Below, one piece after another: positions 36,374 through 45,545 of a stretch of 64,000 nucleotides of DNA. A program made the position numbers and the translations under genes. Source of the stretch: Hoylesella buccalis ATCC 35310. GTDB taxonomy: Bacteria > Bacteroidota > Bacteroidia > Bacteroidales > Bacteroidaceae. The notes below the pieces were generated by a model. That model saw only the letters and a program-made list of their open reading frames with translations, searched no databases and was not told the origin of the DNA. The stretch spans positions 3,243,708 to 3,307,707 of the forward strand of contig NZ_CP102287.1 of NCBI RefSeq assembly GCF_025151385.1, given 5' to 3'. Every line of letters starts with the position of its first letter. Position 1 is the stretch's first letter.

Positions 36374-37834
36374 ATGAAACAAAGAATGAAGTTATTGGCA
36401 GGTGCCAGCTTGATGTTGGGCCTGTCTGCAAATGGTGCAATGGCCTACACAATGACTGCTGAAAGCACAGCCATCGTGGCTGCTGCCGACAACACCAAGT
36501 TAGTAACCCAGCGTCCCCCTATGGCAGAACGTTTGTTCGTTTCCAACGCTGTTGAAAAGAAAATTAAGGAAGTACGCAAGCTGTTGAAGGGCAATCCCTA
36601 CCTGGCTTGGATGTTCGAGAATTGTTTTCCCAACACCTTAGATACCACAGTCCACTTTGACGGCAAAGATGATACCTTCGTCTACACAGGCGATATTCAC
36701 GCCATGTGGTTGCGTGATTCAGCTGCGCAGGTGTGGCCATATGTTCAATTGGCCAACAAAGATCCTAAGCTGAAAGCCATGTTGCGCGGTACCATTCTAC
36801 GTCAATTGAAATGTATCAACATCGATCCCTACGCCAATGCTTTCAACATGGGACCGACGGGGGGCGAGTGGCAGAGCGACTTGACAGACATGAAACCCGA
36901 ACTGCATGAGCGCAAATACGAGATTGATTCGCTATGTTATCCGCTCCGCTTGGCTTACCACTATTGGCAAGTAACTGGTGACGACTCTGTTTTTGGCCCC
37001 GAATGGATAGAGGCCATGAAGAATATCTTGAAGACGTTCCACGAACAGCAACGCAAGAATGGGGTAGGACCGTACAAATTCCAACGCAAGACCGAGCGAC
37101 AATTGGACACCGTGTCAAACGACGGATTGGGAAACCCTGTGAAGCCAGTTGGACTTATTGCCTCATTCTTCCGCCCGTCAGACGACGCTACCACCTTTTT
37201 GTTCCTTGTTCCGTCCAATTTCATGGCGGTTTCTTCACTTCGCAAGGCTGCTGAGATTCTGACAAAGGTAAACAAGAACACTGTTTTGGCCAGCCAATGT
37301 ACCGCTTTGGCCGATGAGGTGGCAGCTGCTTTACAGAAATATGCAGTACACAACCACCCCAAATATGGTAAGATTTATGCTTTTGAGGTTGATGGCTTCG
37401 GCAACCAGTTGCTCATGGACGATGCCAATGTGCCCAGTTTGTTGGGCATGGCTTACCTGGGTGATGTAGACGTGAACGACCCTATTTACCAGAACACGCG
37501 TCGCTTTGTGTGGAGCGAGGACAATCCTTATTTCTTCAAGGGCGCAGCGGGAGAAGGTGTTGGTGGACCGCATACTGGATATGACATGATTTGGCCAATG
37601 ACCATTATGATGAAAGCCTTTACCAGCAACAACGACGCTGAAATCAAAGAATGTATCGAACAGCTCATGCGTACCGATGCCGGATTGGGCTTCATGCACG
37701 AGTCTTTCCATAAAAACGATGCCACAAAATTCACTCGTTCGTGGTTTGCTTGGCAGAACACGCTCTTCGGTGAACTGATTATCAAGCTTCTTGACGACGG
37801 CAAACTAAACGTATTGTTGAGTGCGAAACGATAA
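36374..37834 (+). CDS. GH125 exo-alpha-1,6-mannosidase
   Basis: 486 residues with a signal peptide (ANGAMA near 20-25). The (alpha/alpha)6 catalytic domain of GH125 (formerly DUF1237) is indicated by TGDIHAMWLRDSAAQVWPY near 105-124, AFNMGPTGGEWQSDLTDMKP near 158, DDANVPSLLGMAYL near 352 and GLGFMHESFHKNDATKFTRS near 436-455. GH125 enzymes are metal-independent inverting exo-alpha-1,6-mannosidases that trim N-glycan mannose; the Asp in DDANVP and the Glu in MHESF are the likely acid and base. Export to the periplasm is expected. With the GH92 gene 1.7 kb away and the GH18 locus upstream it could process high-mannose glycans. It has its own terminator. Confidence 0.92.
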   Translation: MKQRMKLLAGASLMLGLSANGAMAYTMTAESTAIVAAADNTKLVTQRPPMAERLFVSNAVEKKIKEVRKLLKGNPYLAWMFENCFPNTLDTTVHFDGKDDTFVYTGDIHAMWLRDSAAQVWPYVQLANKDPKLKAMLRGTILRQLKCINIDPYANAFNMGPTGGEWQSDLTDMKPELHERKYEIDSLCYPLRLAYHYWQVTGDDSVFGPEWIEAMKNILKTFHEQQRKNGVGPYKFQRKTERQLDTVSNDGLGNPVKPVGLIASFFRPSDDATTFLFLVPSNFMAVSSLRKAAEILTKVNKNTVLASQCTALADEVAAALQKYAVHNHPKYGKIYAFEVDGFGNQLLMDDANVPSLLGMAYLGDVDVNDPIYQNTRRFVWSEDNPYFFKGAAGEGVGGPHTGYDMIWPMTIMMKAFTSNNDAEIKECIEQLMRTDAGLGFMHESFHKNDATKFTRSWFAWQNTLFGELIIKLLDDGKLNVLLSAKR

Positions 37835-37863
37835 TCAGAACAACTTTTTATATCTCACTTTCG

Positions 37864-37900
37864 TGCCGGGTTCCATTAAGGTGGCCCGGCATTCGTTTTT
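37864..37900 (+). terminator. Terminator of GH125
   Basis: TGCCGGG (37864-37870) pairs with CCCGGCA (37885-37891), followed by TTCGTTTTT. Confidence 0.75.
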
Positions 37901-37991
37901 CATACCGTTCCCCATTGTTTGGAACGTTTGTTTGTTCAGACGGTTGTGCGCTTAACGAATGCCGCAACAAGAAGAATAAATCTTTTCTTTC

Positions 37992-38020
37992 TTGATTATC
38001 ACGGATATTGCTTACTTTTG
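37992..38020 (+). promoter_or_regulatory. Probable promoter of the GT2 gene
   Basis: TTG (37992-37994), 18-bp spacer, TACTTTTG (38013-38020). The spacing is one base short of consensus. The 37901-38184 gap otherwise shows nothing clear. Confidence 0.45.
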
Positions 38021-38184
38021 CCAAACGATGAAAAAAGAAAAAAACATCGAACATCTTTCCGCCGACTCATGCGGTACAAGTGGGATTATGTTAGATATAA
38101 CATGGTTCACTTTGTTGTTCAGGCCCAGACCTGGAATGTAAAAATAGGTATTAAAAATTAATTCACCAGACCTGATTAAAGAAG

Positions 38185-39078
38185 ATGTTGCTGTCTGTCA
38201 TCATCCCCGTTTACAATGTAGAACACACCCTTGAAAGGTGTGTGCAGAGTGTGTTGACTCAGAATGTTCCTGATATGGAAGTCATCTTGGTGGATGATGG
38301 GTCGACAGATGGCTCGGCTGCTCTCTGTGATACTTATCGCAACACAAAGAATATCACTGTTATCCATCAAGACAATGCGGGCCTCTCTGCGGCACGAAAC
38401 ACGGGGTTAACGGTGGCACAAGGCAGGTATGTCACTTTTGTTGACTCGGATGATTACTTGGATGCCGACCTTTATCCCTCGCTGATGAAGGTATTACAGG
38501 CGGATGCCGATATCGACTTGTTGGAATATTCGTTTGTCAGAGACGATGGAAAGAGCGTGGAAACGCATACGCTCCACGACAAGTGTTATCACGACGTGTG
38601 GCGCTATTGGTTCGAAGCCAAGGCATATCTGCATGGTTTCGCCTGTAATAAAATATTCAAACGAGCTCTGTTTGACACCATCCAGTTTCCAGTTGGTCGT
38701 AAATTTGAGGACGTTTTTGTGCTGCCACAGCTGTTAGGTAAGGTTCACTGTGTTCGTACCACTCCTATCGGGTTTTACCAATATACCTATAATAAGAACG
38801 GTATAACGGCTCGGGCGCAGGGCAACGAATGGAAAGACCTGTTGCAAGCGCATCTCAACGTATTGGAAAACACGGCTCTTCAAGCCTGCGAAGGCTTTGG
38901 CGCTTACTATGCCCATGTGTTGAATGTTCAGTTGCATACCTACGAATTGACGGGCAATGTGAACGACATCCAGCTTCCCACACTTCCCTTTTACGGCACC
39001 CTGAAATTAAAACTGCTTCGTCTTTTTGGCATGAGACGCCTGTGCATGTTACATCGCTGCCTGCACCAGTTACTGTAA
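38185..39078 (+). CDS. Family 2 glycosyltransferase
   Basis: 297 residues, cytosolic face. The GT-A fold is plain at the N-terminus: LLSVIIPVYNVEHTLERCVQ (2-21), MEVILVDDGSTDGS (31-44), NAGLSAARNTGL near 66 and the DxD-type FVDSDDYLD near 87-95. The C-terminal 150 residues are helical and contain HGFACNKIFKR and KFEDVFVLPQL, common in capsule or O-antigen transferases of Bacteroidales. It moves a sugar from a nucleotide donor to a glycan or lipid acceptor; neither is known. It is not part of a visible surface-polysaccharide cluster but sits alone between two mannosidase genes. Confidence 0.9.
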   Translation: MLLSVIIPVYNVEHTLERCVQSVLTQNVPDMEVILVDDGSTDGSAALCDTYRNTKNITVIHQDNAGLSAARNTGLTVAQGRYVTFVDSDDYLDADLYPSLMKVLQADADIDLLEYSFVRDDGKSVETHTLHDKCYHDVWRYWFEAKAYLHGFACNKIFKRALFDTIQFPVGRKFEDVFVLPQLLGKVHCVRTTPIGFYQYTYNKNGITARAQGNEWKDLLQAHLNVLENTALQACEGFGAYYAHVLNVQLHTYELTGNVNDIQLPTLPFYGTLKLKLLRLFGMRRLCMLHRCLHQLL

Positions 39079-39121
39079 AGCAGCAACTCAGCCTGTAGAT
39101 TGACTGAAAAACAAGATGTAC

Positions 39122-39285
39122 GTTGATGATGAATTTTCTTGACATCAAGGCTTTTGATAGCTGACGAATTTGCCAACTACGATGCATTTTTTCGGCAAAT
39201 TTCTACGTTGATAGTTTTCAAGAGCCGTTTTAAGGGTAAAAAAACAGATAAAATATTTTATAATTCTGTAGAACGTGATGAATTA
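39122..39285 (-). repeat. Dispersed intergenic element, internally deleted copy D
   Basis: On the minus strand it starts with AAAATATTTTATCTG and CCCTTAAAACGG, matching the 5' block of copy B, then jumps directly to the 3' hairpin (AATTTGCC 39167-39174 with GGCAAATT 39194-39201) and the 3' block TGTCAAGAAAATTCATCATC. The central 22-bp-spaced part of the longer copies is absent. Confidence 0.7.
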
Positions 39286-39468
39286 GATTCCGCTCTTCAC
39301 AAATAGACTAATTAAATCACTTCATGCAGGGCAGGTTTCATAAAATCTTGCCAGATGCAGAATAGACACATCGAGCGCAACAGTAAGTTCGTTGCAATCG
39401 ATGACGGATAGACAATGAATGGTATTGGTTGGGCACATCCAACGTAAAAGTGAATAAATGATAACGCA

Positions 39469-39500
39469 TTTGCCTGTTCCTGTTTTTTGTTGTAAATTTG
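39469..39500 (+). promoter_or_regulatory. Promoter of GH92
   Basis: TTTG (39469-39472), 20-bp spacer, TAAATTTG (39493-39500): full consensus, about 25 nt leader before the ATG at 39532. Confidence 0.85.
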
Positions 39501-39531
39501 CCATACTAATAACACTAACTAAATAAATAAT

Positions 39532-41862
39532 ATGAACATCATTAAAACGTGTCTGTCTGCACTCGCACTGGTTACTGCCATGAATGCAAGTGCACTTGAC
39601 AAACTAGACCCCGTAGATTATGTGAACCCTTTGGTGGGTACCCTGTCCAAGGTTTCCCTCTCAACAGGTAATACCTATCCGGCCATCGCCCTGCCATGGG
39701 GCATGAATTTCTGGATGCCTCAAACAGGTAAGATGGGAGATGGATGGGCTTATGTTTATACAGCCGACAAACTTCGCGGATTTAAGCAAACGCATCAACC
39801 CAGTCCATGGATCAACGATTACGGACAGTTTGCCATCATGCCCATCACCGGCAAGCCGGTATTCAATGAAGACGAACGCGCCAGTTGGTTCTCACACAAG
39901 GCCGAAGTGGCCAAACCCTATTACTATCGCGTCTATCTGGCTGACCACGACGTGGTGACGGAATTGACTCCGACAGAGCGGGCCGTCATGTTCAGGTTCA
40001 CATTCCCTGACACCGACCAGTCGTATGTGGTAGTAGATGCCCTCGACCGCGGGTCTTCTGTGAAGATTATTCCTTCAGAAAACAAGATTATTGGATACAC
40101 TACTCGCAACAGTGGGGGCGTACCCGACAATTTCAAGAATTATTTTGTCATCAAGTTTGACAAGCCTTTCACATACAAAGCTGCTGTGGCCGATGGTCAA
40201 ATCAAGCAAGGAACCACGGAAGCAACGGTCAATCACGCTGGTGCCATCATCGGCTTCAAGACCAAACGAGGCGAACAAGTGCATGCCCGTATCGCCTCTT
40301 CTTTCATCAGTCCAGAGCAAGCAGAACTCAACTTGCAGGAGCTGGGCAACTCGTCGTTCGAACAAATCAAGGCACAGGGCCGACAGACTTGGAACAAAAC
40401 GTTGAGCCGAATTGAGGTGGAAGATAAAAATGTAGACCATTTGCGTACCTTCTACTCATGTCTTTACCGCTCTGTATTGTTCCCACGCAGTTTCTACGAG
40501 AAAGATGCCAATGGAAAAATCGTCCATTACAGTCCGTACAACGGCAAGGTGTTGCCAGGTTACATGTTTACCGACACAGGCTTCTGGGACACGTTCCGCT
40601 GTTTGTTCCCCATGCTCAACCTCATCTATCCGTCCATGAACGTCAAGATGCAAGAGGGTTTGGCCAATGCTTATCTCGAGAGTGGGTTCCTGCCAGAGTG
40701 GGCAAGTCCTGGCCATCGCGGCTGCATGGTGGGCAACAACTCGGCATCTGTCGTGGCAGACGCTTACCTGAAAGGTCTGCGTGGTTACGATGCTGAAACG
40801 TTGTGGAAAGCCGTGACGCATGGTGCCAACGCGGTTCACCCAAAGGTTAGCTCAACGGGTCGCTTGGGATGGGAGTATTACAACAAATTGGGTTATGTGC
40901 CTTACGACGTGAAGATTAATGAGAACGTGGCTCGTACCTTGGAGTATGCCTACGATGACTGGTGCATCTATCAGTTTGGTAAGTCGCTGGGTAAGTCTGA
41001 AAAAGAACTGGCTCAGTACAAGAAGAACGCCATGAACTATAAGAACGTATTCGATAAGGAAACCAACTTGATGCGCGGTCGCAATCAGGATGGTAAGTTC
41101 CAGACACCGTTCAGTCCCTTAAAGTGGGGTGATGCGTTTACAGAAGGCAATTCCTGGCATTACTCTTGGTCCGTATTCCACGACCCACAGGGCTTGATCA
41201 ACCTCATGGGAGACAAGGAAACCTTCGTCCAAATGCTCGATTCAGTCTTTAATGTTCCGCCCTTGTTCGATGACAGTTACTACGGAGGCGTTATCCATGA
41301 GATTCGCGAAATGCAAATTATGAACATGGGTAACTATGCCCATGGCAACCAGCCCATCCAGCATATGATTTACATGTACAACTATGCTGGGCAGCCTTGG
41401 AAGGCTCAATACTGGATTCGCGAGGTGATGGACAAGCTCTACACGGCTCATGCCGATGGCTATTGCGGTGATGAGGACAACGGACAAACCTCTGCTTGGT
41501 ATGTCTTCTCGGCCATGGGTTTCTATCCCGTTTGTCCAGGTGCCAACCAGTATGTCATTGGTACACCTTACTTTGACAAGATGACCCTGCATTTGGAGAA
41601 CGGCAAGACCATGACCATCACGGCGCAAAACTGTAGTCAAGAGAACAAATACATCCAGTCGTTGAGCGTCAACGGCACGCCTTCCACCAAGAACTTCTTC
41701 ACGCACGACCAGTTGATGCGGGGCGGCAACATCCAGTATGTCATGGGTAGTACCCCCAATAAGCAGCGTGGCATCAGCGACAGTGACGCTCCTTATTCGT
41801 TCACGAAAGAACTGACCGCAACGAAAAGCGTGAAAAGTAAGAAAAGCAGACGTCGCAGATAA
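39532..41862 (+). CDS. GH92 alpha-mannosidase
   Basis: 776 residues with a signal peptide (ending near NASAL, about residue 22). GH92 enzymes are calcium-dependent inverting exo-alpha-mannosidases, mostly alpha-1,2. Family marks: DYVNPLVGT (29-37), GNTYPAIALPWGMNFWMPQT (46-65), RGFKQTHQPSPW near 83, DTGFWDTFRCLFPM near 348, TEGNSWHYSWSVFHD near 540 with the likely catalytic acid Glu, and GDEDNGQTSAWYVFSAMGFY near 645 with the Asp pair that binds calcium and water. The C-terminus is a short basic tail (SRRRR). It is expected in the periplasm or at the surface to trim mannose from N-glycans, complementing the GH125 gene nearby. Confidence 0.95.
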   Translation: MNIIKTCLSALALVTAMNASALDKLDPVDYVNPLVGTLSKVSLSTGNTYPAIALPWGMNFWMPQTGKMGDGWAYVYTADKLRGFKQTHQPSPWINDYGQFAIMPITGKPVFNEDERASWFSHKAEVAKPYYYRVYLADHDVVTELTPTERAVMFRFTFPDTDQSYVVVDALDRGSSVKIIPSENKIIGYTTRNSGGVPDNFKNYFVIKFDKPFTYKAAVADGQIKQGTTEATVNHAGAIIGFKTKRGEQVHARIASSFISPEQAELNLQELGNSSFEQIKAQGRQTWNKTLSRIEVEDKNVDHLRTFYSCLYRSVLFPRSFYEKDANGKIVHYSPYNGKVLPGYMFTDTGFWDTFRCLFPMLNLIYPSMNVKMQEGLANAYLESGFLPEWASPGHRGCMVGNNSASVVADAYLKGLRGYDAETLWKAVTHGANAVHPKVSSTGRLGWEYYNKLGYVPYDVKINENVARTLEYAYDDWCIYQFGKSLGKSEKELAQYKKNAMNYKNVFDKETNLMRGRNQDGKFQTPFSPLKWGDAFTEGNSWHYSWSVFHDPQGLINLMGDKETFVQMLDSVFNVPPLFDDSYYGGVIHEIREMQIMNMGNYAHGNQPIQHMIYMYNYAGQPWKAQYWIREVMDKLYTAHADGYCGDEDNGQTSAWYVFSAMGFYPVCPGANQYVIGTPYFDKMTLHLENGKTMTITAQNCSQENKYIQSLSVNGTPSTKNFFTHDQLMRGGNIQYVMGSTPNKQRGISDSDAPYSFTKELTATKSVKSKKSRRRR

Positions 41863-41905
41863 GCGAGTGTGAACATTCATCGTCTGAATGGCGTTGATTG
41901 AGAAG

Positions 41906-41963
41906 ATAAATTTAAAGGCTGGCTCTAACCGCATAATGGGTTAAGGCCAGCCTTTAAATTTAT
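41906..41963. terminator. Long hairpin terminator after GH92
   Basis: An 18-bp stem (41906-41923 with 41946-41963; core AAATTTAAAGGCTGGC) extended by an inner TAACC/GGTTA pairing. The symmetric A/T ends allow use on both strands. Confidence 0.85.
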
Positions 41964-42109
41964 AAGCAGCGCAATTCCTGGATGCGCCAACTTGTAAATG
42001 AGGTCGGATGGTTGAGAAGGTTGTTTGCATTTCCTTGCCACACGCTCTTTGTGCTATTTGATGTGTGTTGATGTATGATTTACCACGTTCCGTACAAATT
42101 ACGTCACAA

Positions 42110-42517
42110 CGTAATTGTAAAATATTTCGTCTGTTTTTTGCCCTTAAAACGGCACATGAAAACTTTCAATCTGGAAAAAATCAATAGGCAGACGCGGAGC
42201 AAACAGGAGTTTGGTTTGCCAAGAAAAAAAGGATTTTTCCGCAAAAGCATGGAGATAACATCCTTAGAAGCATCCTATTGGTGGGCAATCTACATGCTGT
42301 TGCACCCCAAAAGCATGCATATTGATCCCCTAACTCAATGCTTTTGACCTAAAAAGAAGTTGAAAATAGATCAAAAACGACGTGGGGAAAGTGTAATGTG
42401 TTGTCTGTTAGTCGTATACAAAAGTATCAAATGCTTGGCGTATTTGCCGCAAGATGCATCGTTGTTCGCAAATACGCCAGCTATGAAGAGATTCGATGTC
42501 AAGAAAATTCATCATCA
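42110..42517 (+). repeat. Dispersed ~400-bp intergenic element, copy B
   Basis: 5' block AATATTTCGTCTGTTTTTTG then CCCTTAAAACGGCAC; GAAAAAATCAATAGGC near 42174; a central zone with GCAT/CAT cores at 42247, 42270, 42292, 42313 and 42335 (spacings 21-23); a 12-bp perfect hairpin TGGCGTATTTGC (42436-42447) with GCAAATACGCCA (42468-42479); 3' block GATGTCAAGAAAATTCATC. Three frames of 60-90 codons cross it but none looks coding. Confidence 0.7.
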
Positions 42518-42672
42518 TTGACGGTTGTTAGTTGCTCATCTCCAACAACGTTTCATGATGATGAATCCTATGTACGCTGTGTCTTTTCAAACAGGCTTTG
42601 ATGAAAGTTTACCTACATTCGGGATGGCATACCATGGTGACATGACGTACGAAAGTAAACGGTGGCTTGTGT

Positions 42673-43602
42673 TTATTTAACCAACACTTTTTGTCCATTG
42701 ACAATCACAACACCACTTGGTACGTTAAATCGTACGATCCCAGCATTCATTGGCTGAGTGATTATCCTTTTTCCGGTAAGATCACAAACATTGATTATGG
42801 CTTTTTCAGCACTCACAACTACCAGTTGACCCTTGGCATCACTATAAGCATTAGTCTTCAAGCCTGCTGTAAGATTATGAATAGCGGTGGGAATTATTTC
42901 CTTAATGTATTTAAAATGATTCCAGCCGAAGGTTAGTTTATAGGCGTCTACAGTTCCTTGAGGAACATATAAAACCCTTTCACCATAGTCATTGTCGTCA
43001 AATAAGGTGTATACTTCTTCTCCGTCAAGGTATCCTTTTTTGATTTCAGGAGGTGTTTGACTTAAAGAATAAACGGTAGTAAGTTGGGGATTCCCTTCAA
43101 ATGCATATCCCCCGATAAGAGTTACATTCTCTGGTATGGTTACTTTGGTAAATTTCAAATTTTTGTCAAAGCAATAATTGCCGATGGTTTTCAGGCTTTT
43201 AGGGAATTCCACTTCTTGCAATTCATAGCAGTTTCGGAAGCACCAGTGACCGATTTTCTTCACTGAATTGCCTAAGACCACCTTTTTCAAATTGGTGGAA
43301 GAGTCAAAGGCGTAATCACTGATGTTCACGATGCTGTTAGGCAATGTTACTGATACCAAATGGTCCAGCTCGGAGAAAGCGCTGGATCCGATTTCCTTCA
43401 CAGGTAAACCTTTGACAGTTTCTGGAATCACAATGTCACCTGCGTAGGGTGCTTTAATAACAATTAAATACGTGCCTTTTTGGGAATATTTGTACTTGAT
43501 GCCGTCAACAATCACTGTTTTAGCGAGCCCGGCCATAGTTCCTAAGATGAGGAAGCACGAAATTAAAAATAATTTTGAATGGGAAAGTAATTGTTTGCTC
43601 AT
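42673..43602 (-). CDS. BspA-like leucine-rich-repeat surface protein
   Basis: 309 residues with a signal peptide (about 1-27). Residues about 50-190 hold LRR_5 repeats of the 23-residue BspA/TpLRR type (FSELDHLVSVTLPNSIVNIS, CFRNCYELQEVEFPKSLKTI, KFTKVTIPENVTLIGGYAFE). A linker with VLYVPQGTVDAYK follows, a typical BspA ending, and the last 60 residues (INVCDLTGKRI, FNVPSGVVIVNGQKVLVK) form a sorting-like domain. BspA proteins mediate adhesion to host proteins and other bacteria. It is transcribed toward copy B of the dispersed element, and its promoter lies at 43671-43701. Confidence 0.85.
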   Translation of the reverse strand: MSKQLLSHSKLFLISCFLILGTMAGLAKTVIVDGIKYKYSQKGTYLIVIKAPYAGDIVIPETVKGLPVKEIGSSAFSELDHLVSVTLPNSIVNISDYAFDSSTNLKKVVLGNSVKKIGHWCFRNCYELQEVEFPKSLKTIGNYCFDKNLKFTKVTIPENVTLIGGYAFEGNPQLTTVYSLSQTPPEIKKGYLDGEEVYTLFDDNDYGERVLYVPQGTVDAYKLTFGWNHFKYIKEIIPTAIHNLTAGLKTNAYSDAKGQLVVVSAEKAIINVCDLTGKRIITQPMNAGIVRFNVPSGVVIVNGQKVLVK

Positions 43603-43670
43603 AAGAATAGGTTTTAAATATGAATAAAAAGTGAAATCTTCTATGTGGTTATAATTTCGTATTATAAACG

Positions 43671-43701
43671 CAAAGATAGTTAAAGTTTATCAAACGCGCA
43701 A
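43671..43701 (-). promoter_or_regulatory. Promoter of the BspA-like gene
   Basis: On the minus strand TTG (43701-43699), 20-bp spacer, TATCTTTG (43678-43671). Confidence 0.65.
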
Positions 43702-43794
43702 GCATAAACGGAAGATGTTTGTTGTTTTCTCTTGAGCGATAGGAAGATGTAGCGTCAGTGAAGGGCTTGGGAACGGCAAAAAAGACTTAATTTA

Positions 43795-43826
43795 TTTGTC
43801 GTTCCCACCGCTTTACATTATCTTTG
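43795..43826 (+). promoter_or_regulatory. Promoter of the cytoskeletal-type cluster
   Basis: TTTG (43795-43798), 20-bp spacer, TATCTTTG (43819-43826): full consensus. Transcription would begin near 43833, which rules out an in-frame start at 43796 for the first gene and supports the ATG at 43985. Confidence 0.85.
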
Positions 43827-43984
43827 CAAGAGATAGAGAGCGAAACGAAAACAAAGACAGTCAATGGGCTTCACTGCGTGGTTGGCTGTGCGGTAGGCTA
43901 TCTGATATATCAAAATTGTTGCATGCTTATCGGATCAACGGTAGGGCATTGCAACTATCTCGGCCCATAAAACGTCTTAATGGA

Positions 43985-45478
43985 ATGAAAAAAATATTTG
44001 GAAACCCTTTTTTAATCGCTTTGATGCTTATTGCCTTCTTTGTGAGCAGTTGTGGCAACAGAGCCAAAAAAGATTTGAATCATCTGCTCATGGAGCTGGC
44101 GGGAACAGATCACACCATCGACCACGATGACTGGATGACACTCGAAAACTATTTAGATGGGCAGAAAGCAAACTTCCCAGAGTTCTATGATGATGGAAAA
44201 CTTGACGCAGATGAGGTGCGCGAATACATCGAAGAATTTTTCAGTCATCGCCGTGATGCCAAGAAAATCGACTTCTCTGGCATGGCAGTTGAGCCGCTCA
44301 AAGTGAATTTTTACCTTGAGCGTTCGGGCTCGATGATTGCCTACGACTCGCCAGCTGGTGACGGTTCGTTCAAGGCAGCCATTGTTCAGATGCTGAACAA
44401 CCTGCCAGGAAATAATGCGGATCATAAGATTTATGTGGTTAATAGCTCGATAAACGCTTATCCCAAGGGGTTCGACCAGTTTGTGAAAGACAGCAACATC
44501 TTCGAGGCTACCAAAGGAATTGGTGACCCGAGCTTCACTGATTTCGGTGCCATCTTCGACAAAATCCTGAACAATACCAAGGATGATGAGCTGAGTATCT
44601 TGGTGACCGACATGATTTATTCTACCAAGGACATGACGGGTGTCAATCCACAGAAGGTGTTTGCTGAAGCGCAAGGCATGACCAACTCGGTTTTCAAGAG
44701 TGAGGTGAAGAAGAAGTCGATGCTCATTGTGAAGATGATGGGTTCGTACAATGGTCTCTATTATCCGTACAATTCGCCCAGCAAAGGGGTGGCTTACAAT
44801 GGCAAGCGACCCTATTACATCGTGATTGTGGGCAACAACGAGAACATTGCCCGACTGACGCAAGACGAGAATTATGAGGCATTTGCCCACCTGTCACAGC
44901 TGCGGGGCTATGAGAACATGTATCTCTTCGAGACAGATGACGTGTACGAACCTTATTATTCTTTGCTGTTGAGTCATCCCCTGATACGCGGACGGTTCCA
45001 ACCTGAACGCGGACAGGGTACGCAGGTGACGAAGTTGGAAGGCCTCAAGCAGGACCGCAACAGTGGAGATATCAGGCTGGTGTTGGCGGTAGACTTGAGC
45101 AAGATGCTCATTGCGGACGAATATCTCATGGATGTGAACAACTATGTGGTTGACGCTGACGACGCGGTTACTATCAAAGAGATTCGTCCTATCACCAAGT
45201 CGGACGTCACGCCTGCTGAAAGAAAATATATTCAATCGGCCACCCATCTGTTCGTGTTGTCTGCGAATGAGCTGAAACATGATCAGGAGGTTGAAATCAA
45301 GTTGCTCAACAGGCTGCCTCAATGGATTGAGGCTTCGTCGAATGACAACGACACCAAGGTGGACGGCAGCACTACCTTCGGGTTGAAATATCTGCTGCAA
45401 GGCATCTACAACAGCTACCGGAAGAATTCGGATGGGGAGCCTTATTATTTTGAAATGGAATTGAAGTTTAGCAAATAG
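43985..45478 (+). CDS. vWA-like lipoprotein, first gene of the tubulin/actin-like cluster
   Basis: 497 residues from the ATG at 43985, which gives a lipoprotein signal ending in FVSSC (Cys23) and lies downstream of the promoter. Residues about 105-290 look like a von Willebrand A domain: LKVNFYLERSGSM (105-117) holds a MIDAS-like ExSxS in place of DxSxS, followed by a helix (FKAAIVQMLNNL), KIYVVNSS, a Thr in SFTDFGAIFDKIL and an Asp in SILVTDMIYS, in the right order for metal binding. The C-terminal 200 residues are mixed alpha/beta of unknown type. As an anchored lipoprotein it could link the cytoplasmic partners to the envelope through the membrane protein encoded next. I cannot name a characterised homologue. 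Confidence 0.72.
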   Translation: MKKIFGNPFLIALMLIAFFVSSCGNRAKKDLNHLLMELAGTDHTIDHDDWMTLENYLDGQKANFPEFYDDGKLDADEVREYIEEFFSHRRDAKKIDFSGMAVEPLKVNFYLERSGSMIAYDSPAGDGSFKAAIVQMLNNLPGNNADHKIYVVNSSINAYPKGFDQFVKDSNIFEATKGIGDPSFTDFGAIFDKILNNTKDDELSILVTDMIYSTKDMTGVNPQKVFAEAQGMTNSVFKSEVKKKSMLIVKMMGSYNGLYYPYNSPSKGVAYNGKRPYYIVIVGNNENIARLTQDENYEAFAHLSQLRGYENMYLFETDDVYEPYYSLLLSHPLIRGRFQPERGQGTQVTKLEGLKQDRNSGDIRLVLAVDLSKMLIADEYLMDVNNYVVDADDAVTIKEIRPITKSDVTPAERKYIQSATHLFVLSANELKHDQEVEIKLLNRLPQWIEASSNDNDTKVDGSTTFGLKYLLQGIYNSYRKNSDGEPYYFEMELKFSK

Positions 45479-45545
45479 CATGCATCGCACGAGTGCTAAC
45501 CGGCTTGGTTGCAGCCTTTGTGCGGCATGACGATAGAACCACGTT

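Noticed and set aside
37919..38161. 80-codon plus-strand frame between GH125 and GT2
   Set aside because: It runs through the GT2 promoter region, has no signal, domain or ribosome site.
42075..42601. Short plus-strand frames of 67-90 codons
   Set aside because: They cross copy B of the dispersed element, including its hairpin; no coding features.
43796..43984. N-terminal extension of the vWA lipoprotein
   Set aside because: It overlaps the promoter core at 43795-43826, and the lipoprotein signal starts at the ATG at 43985.
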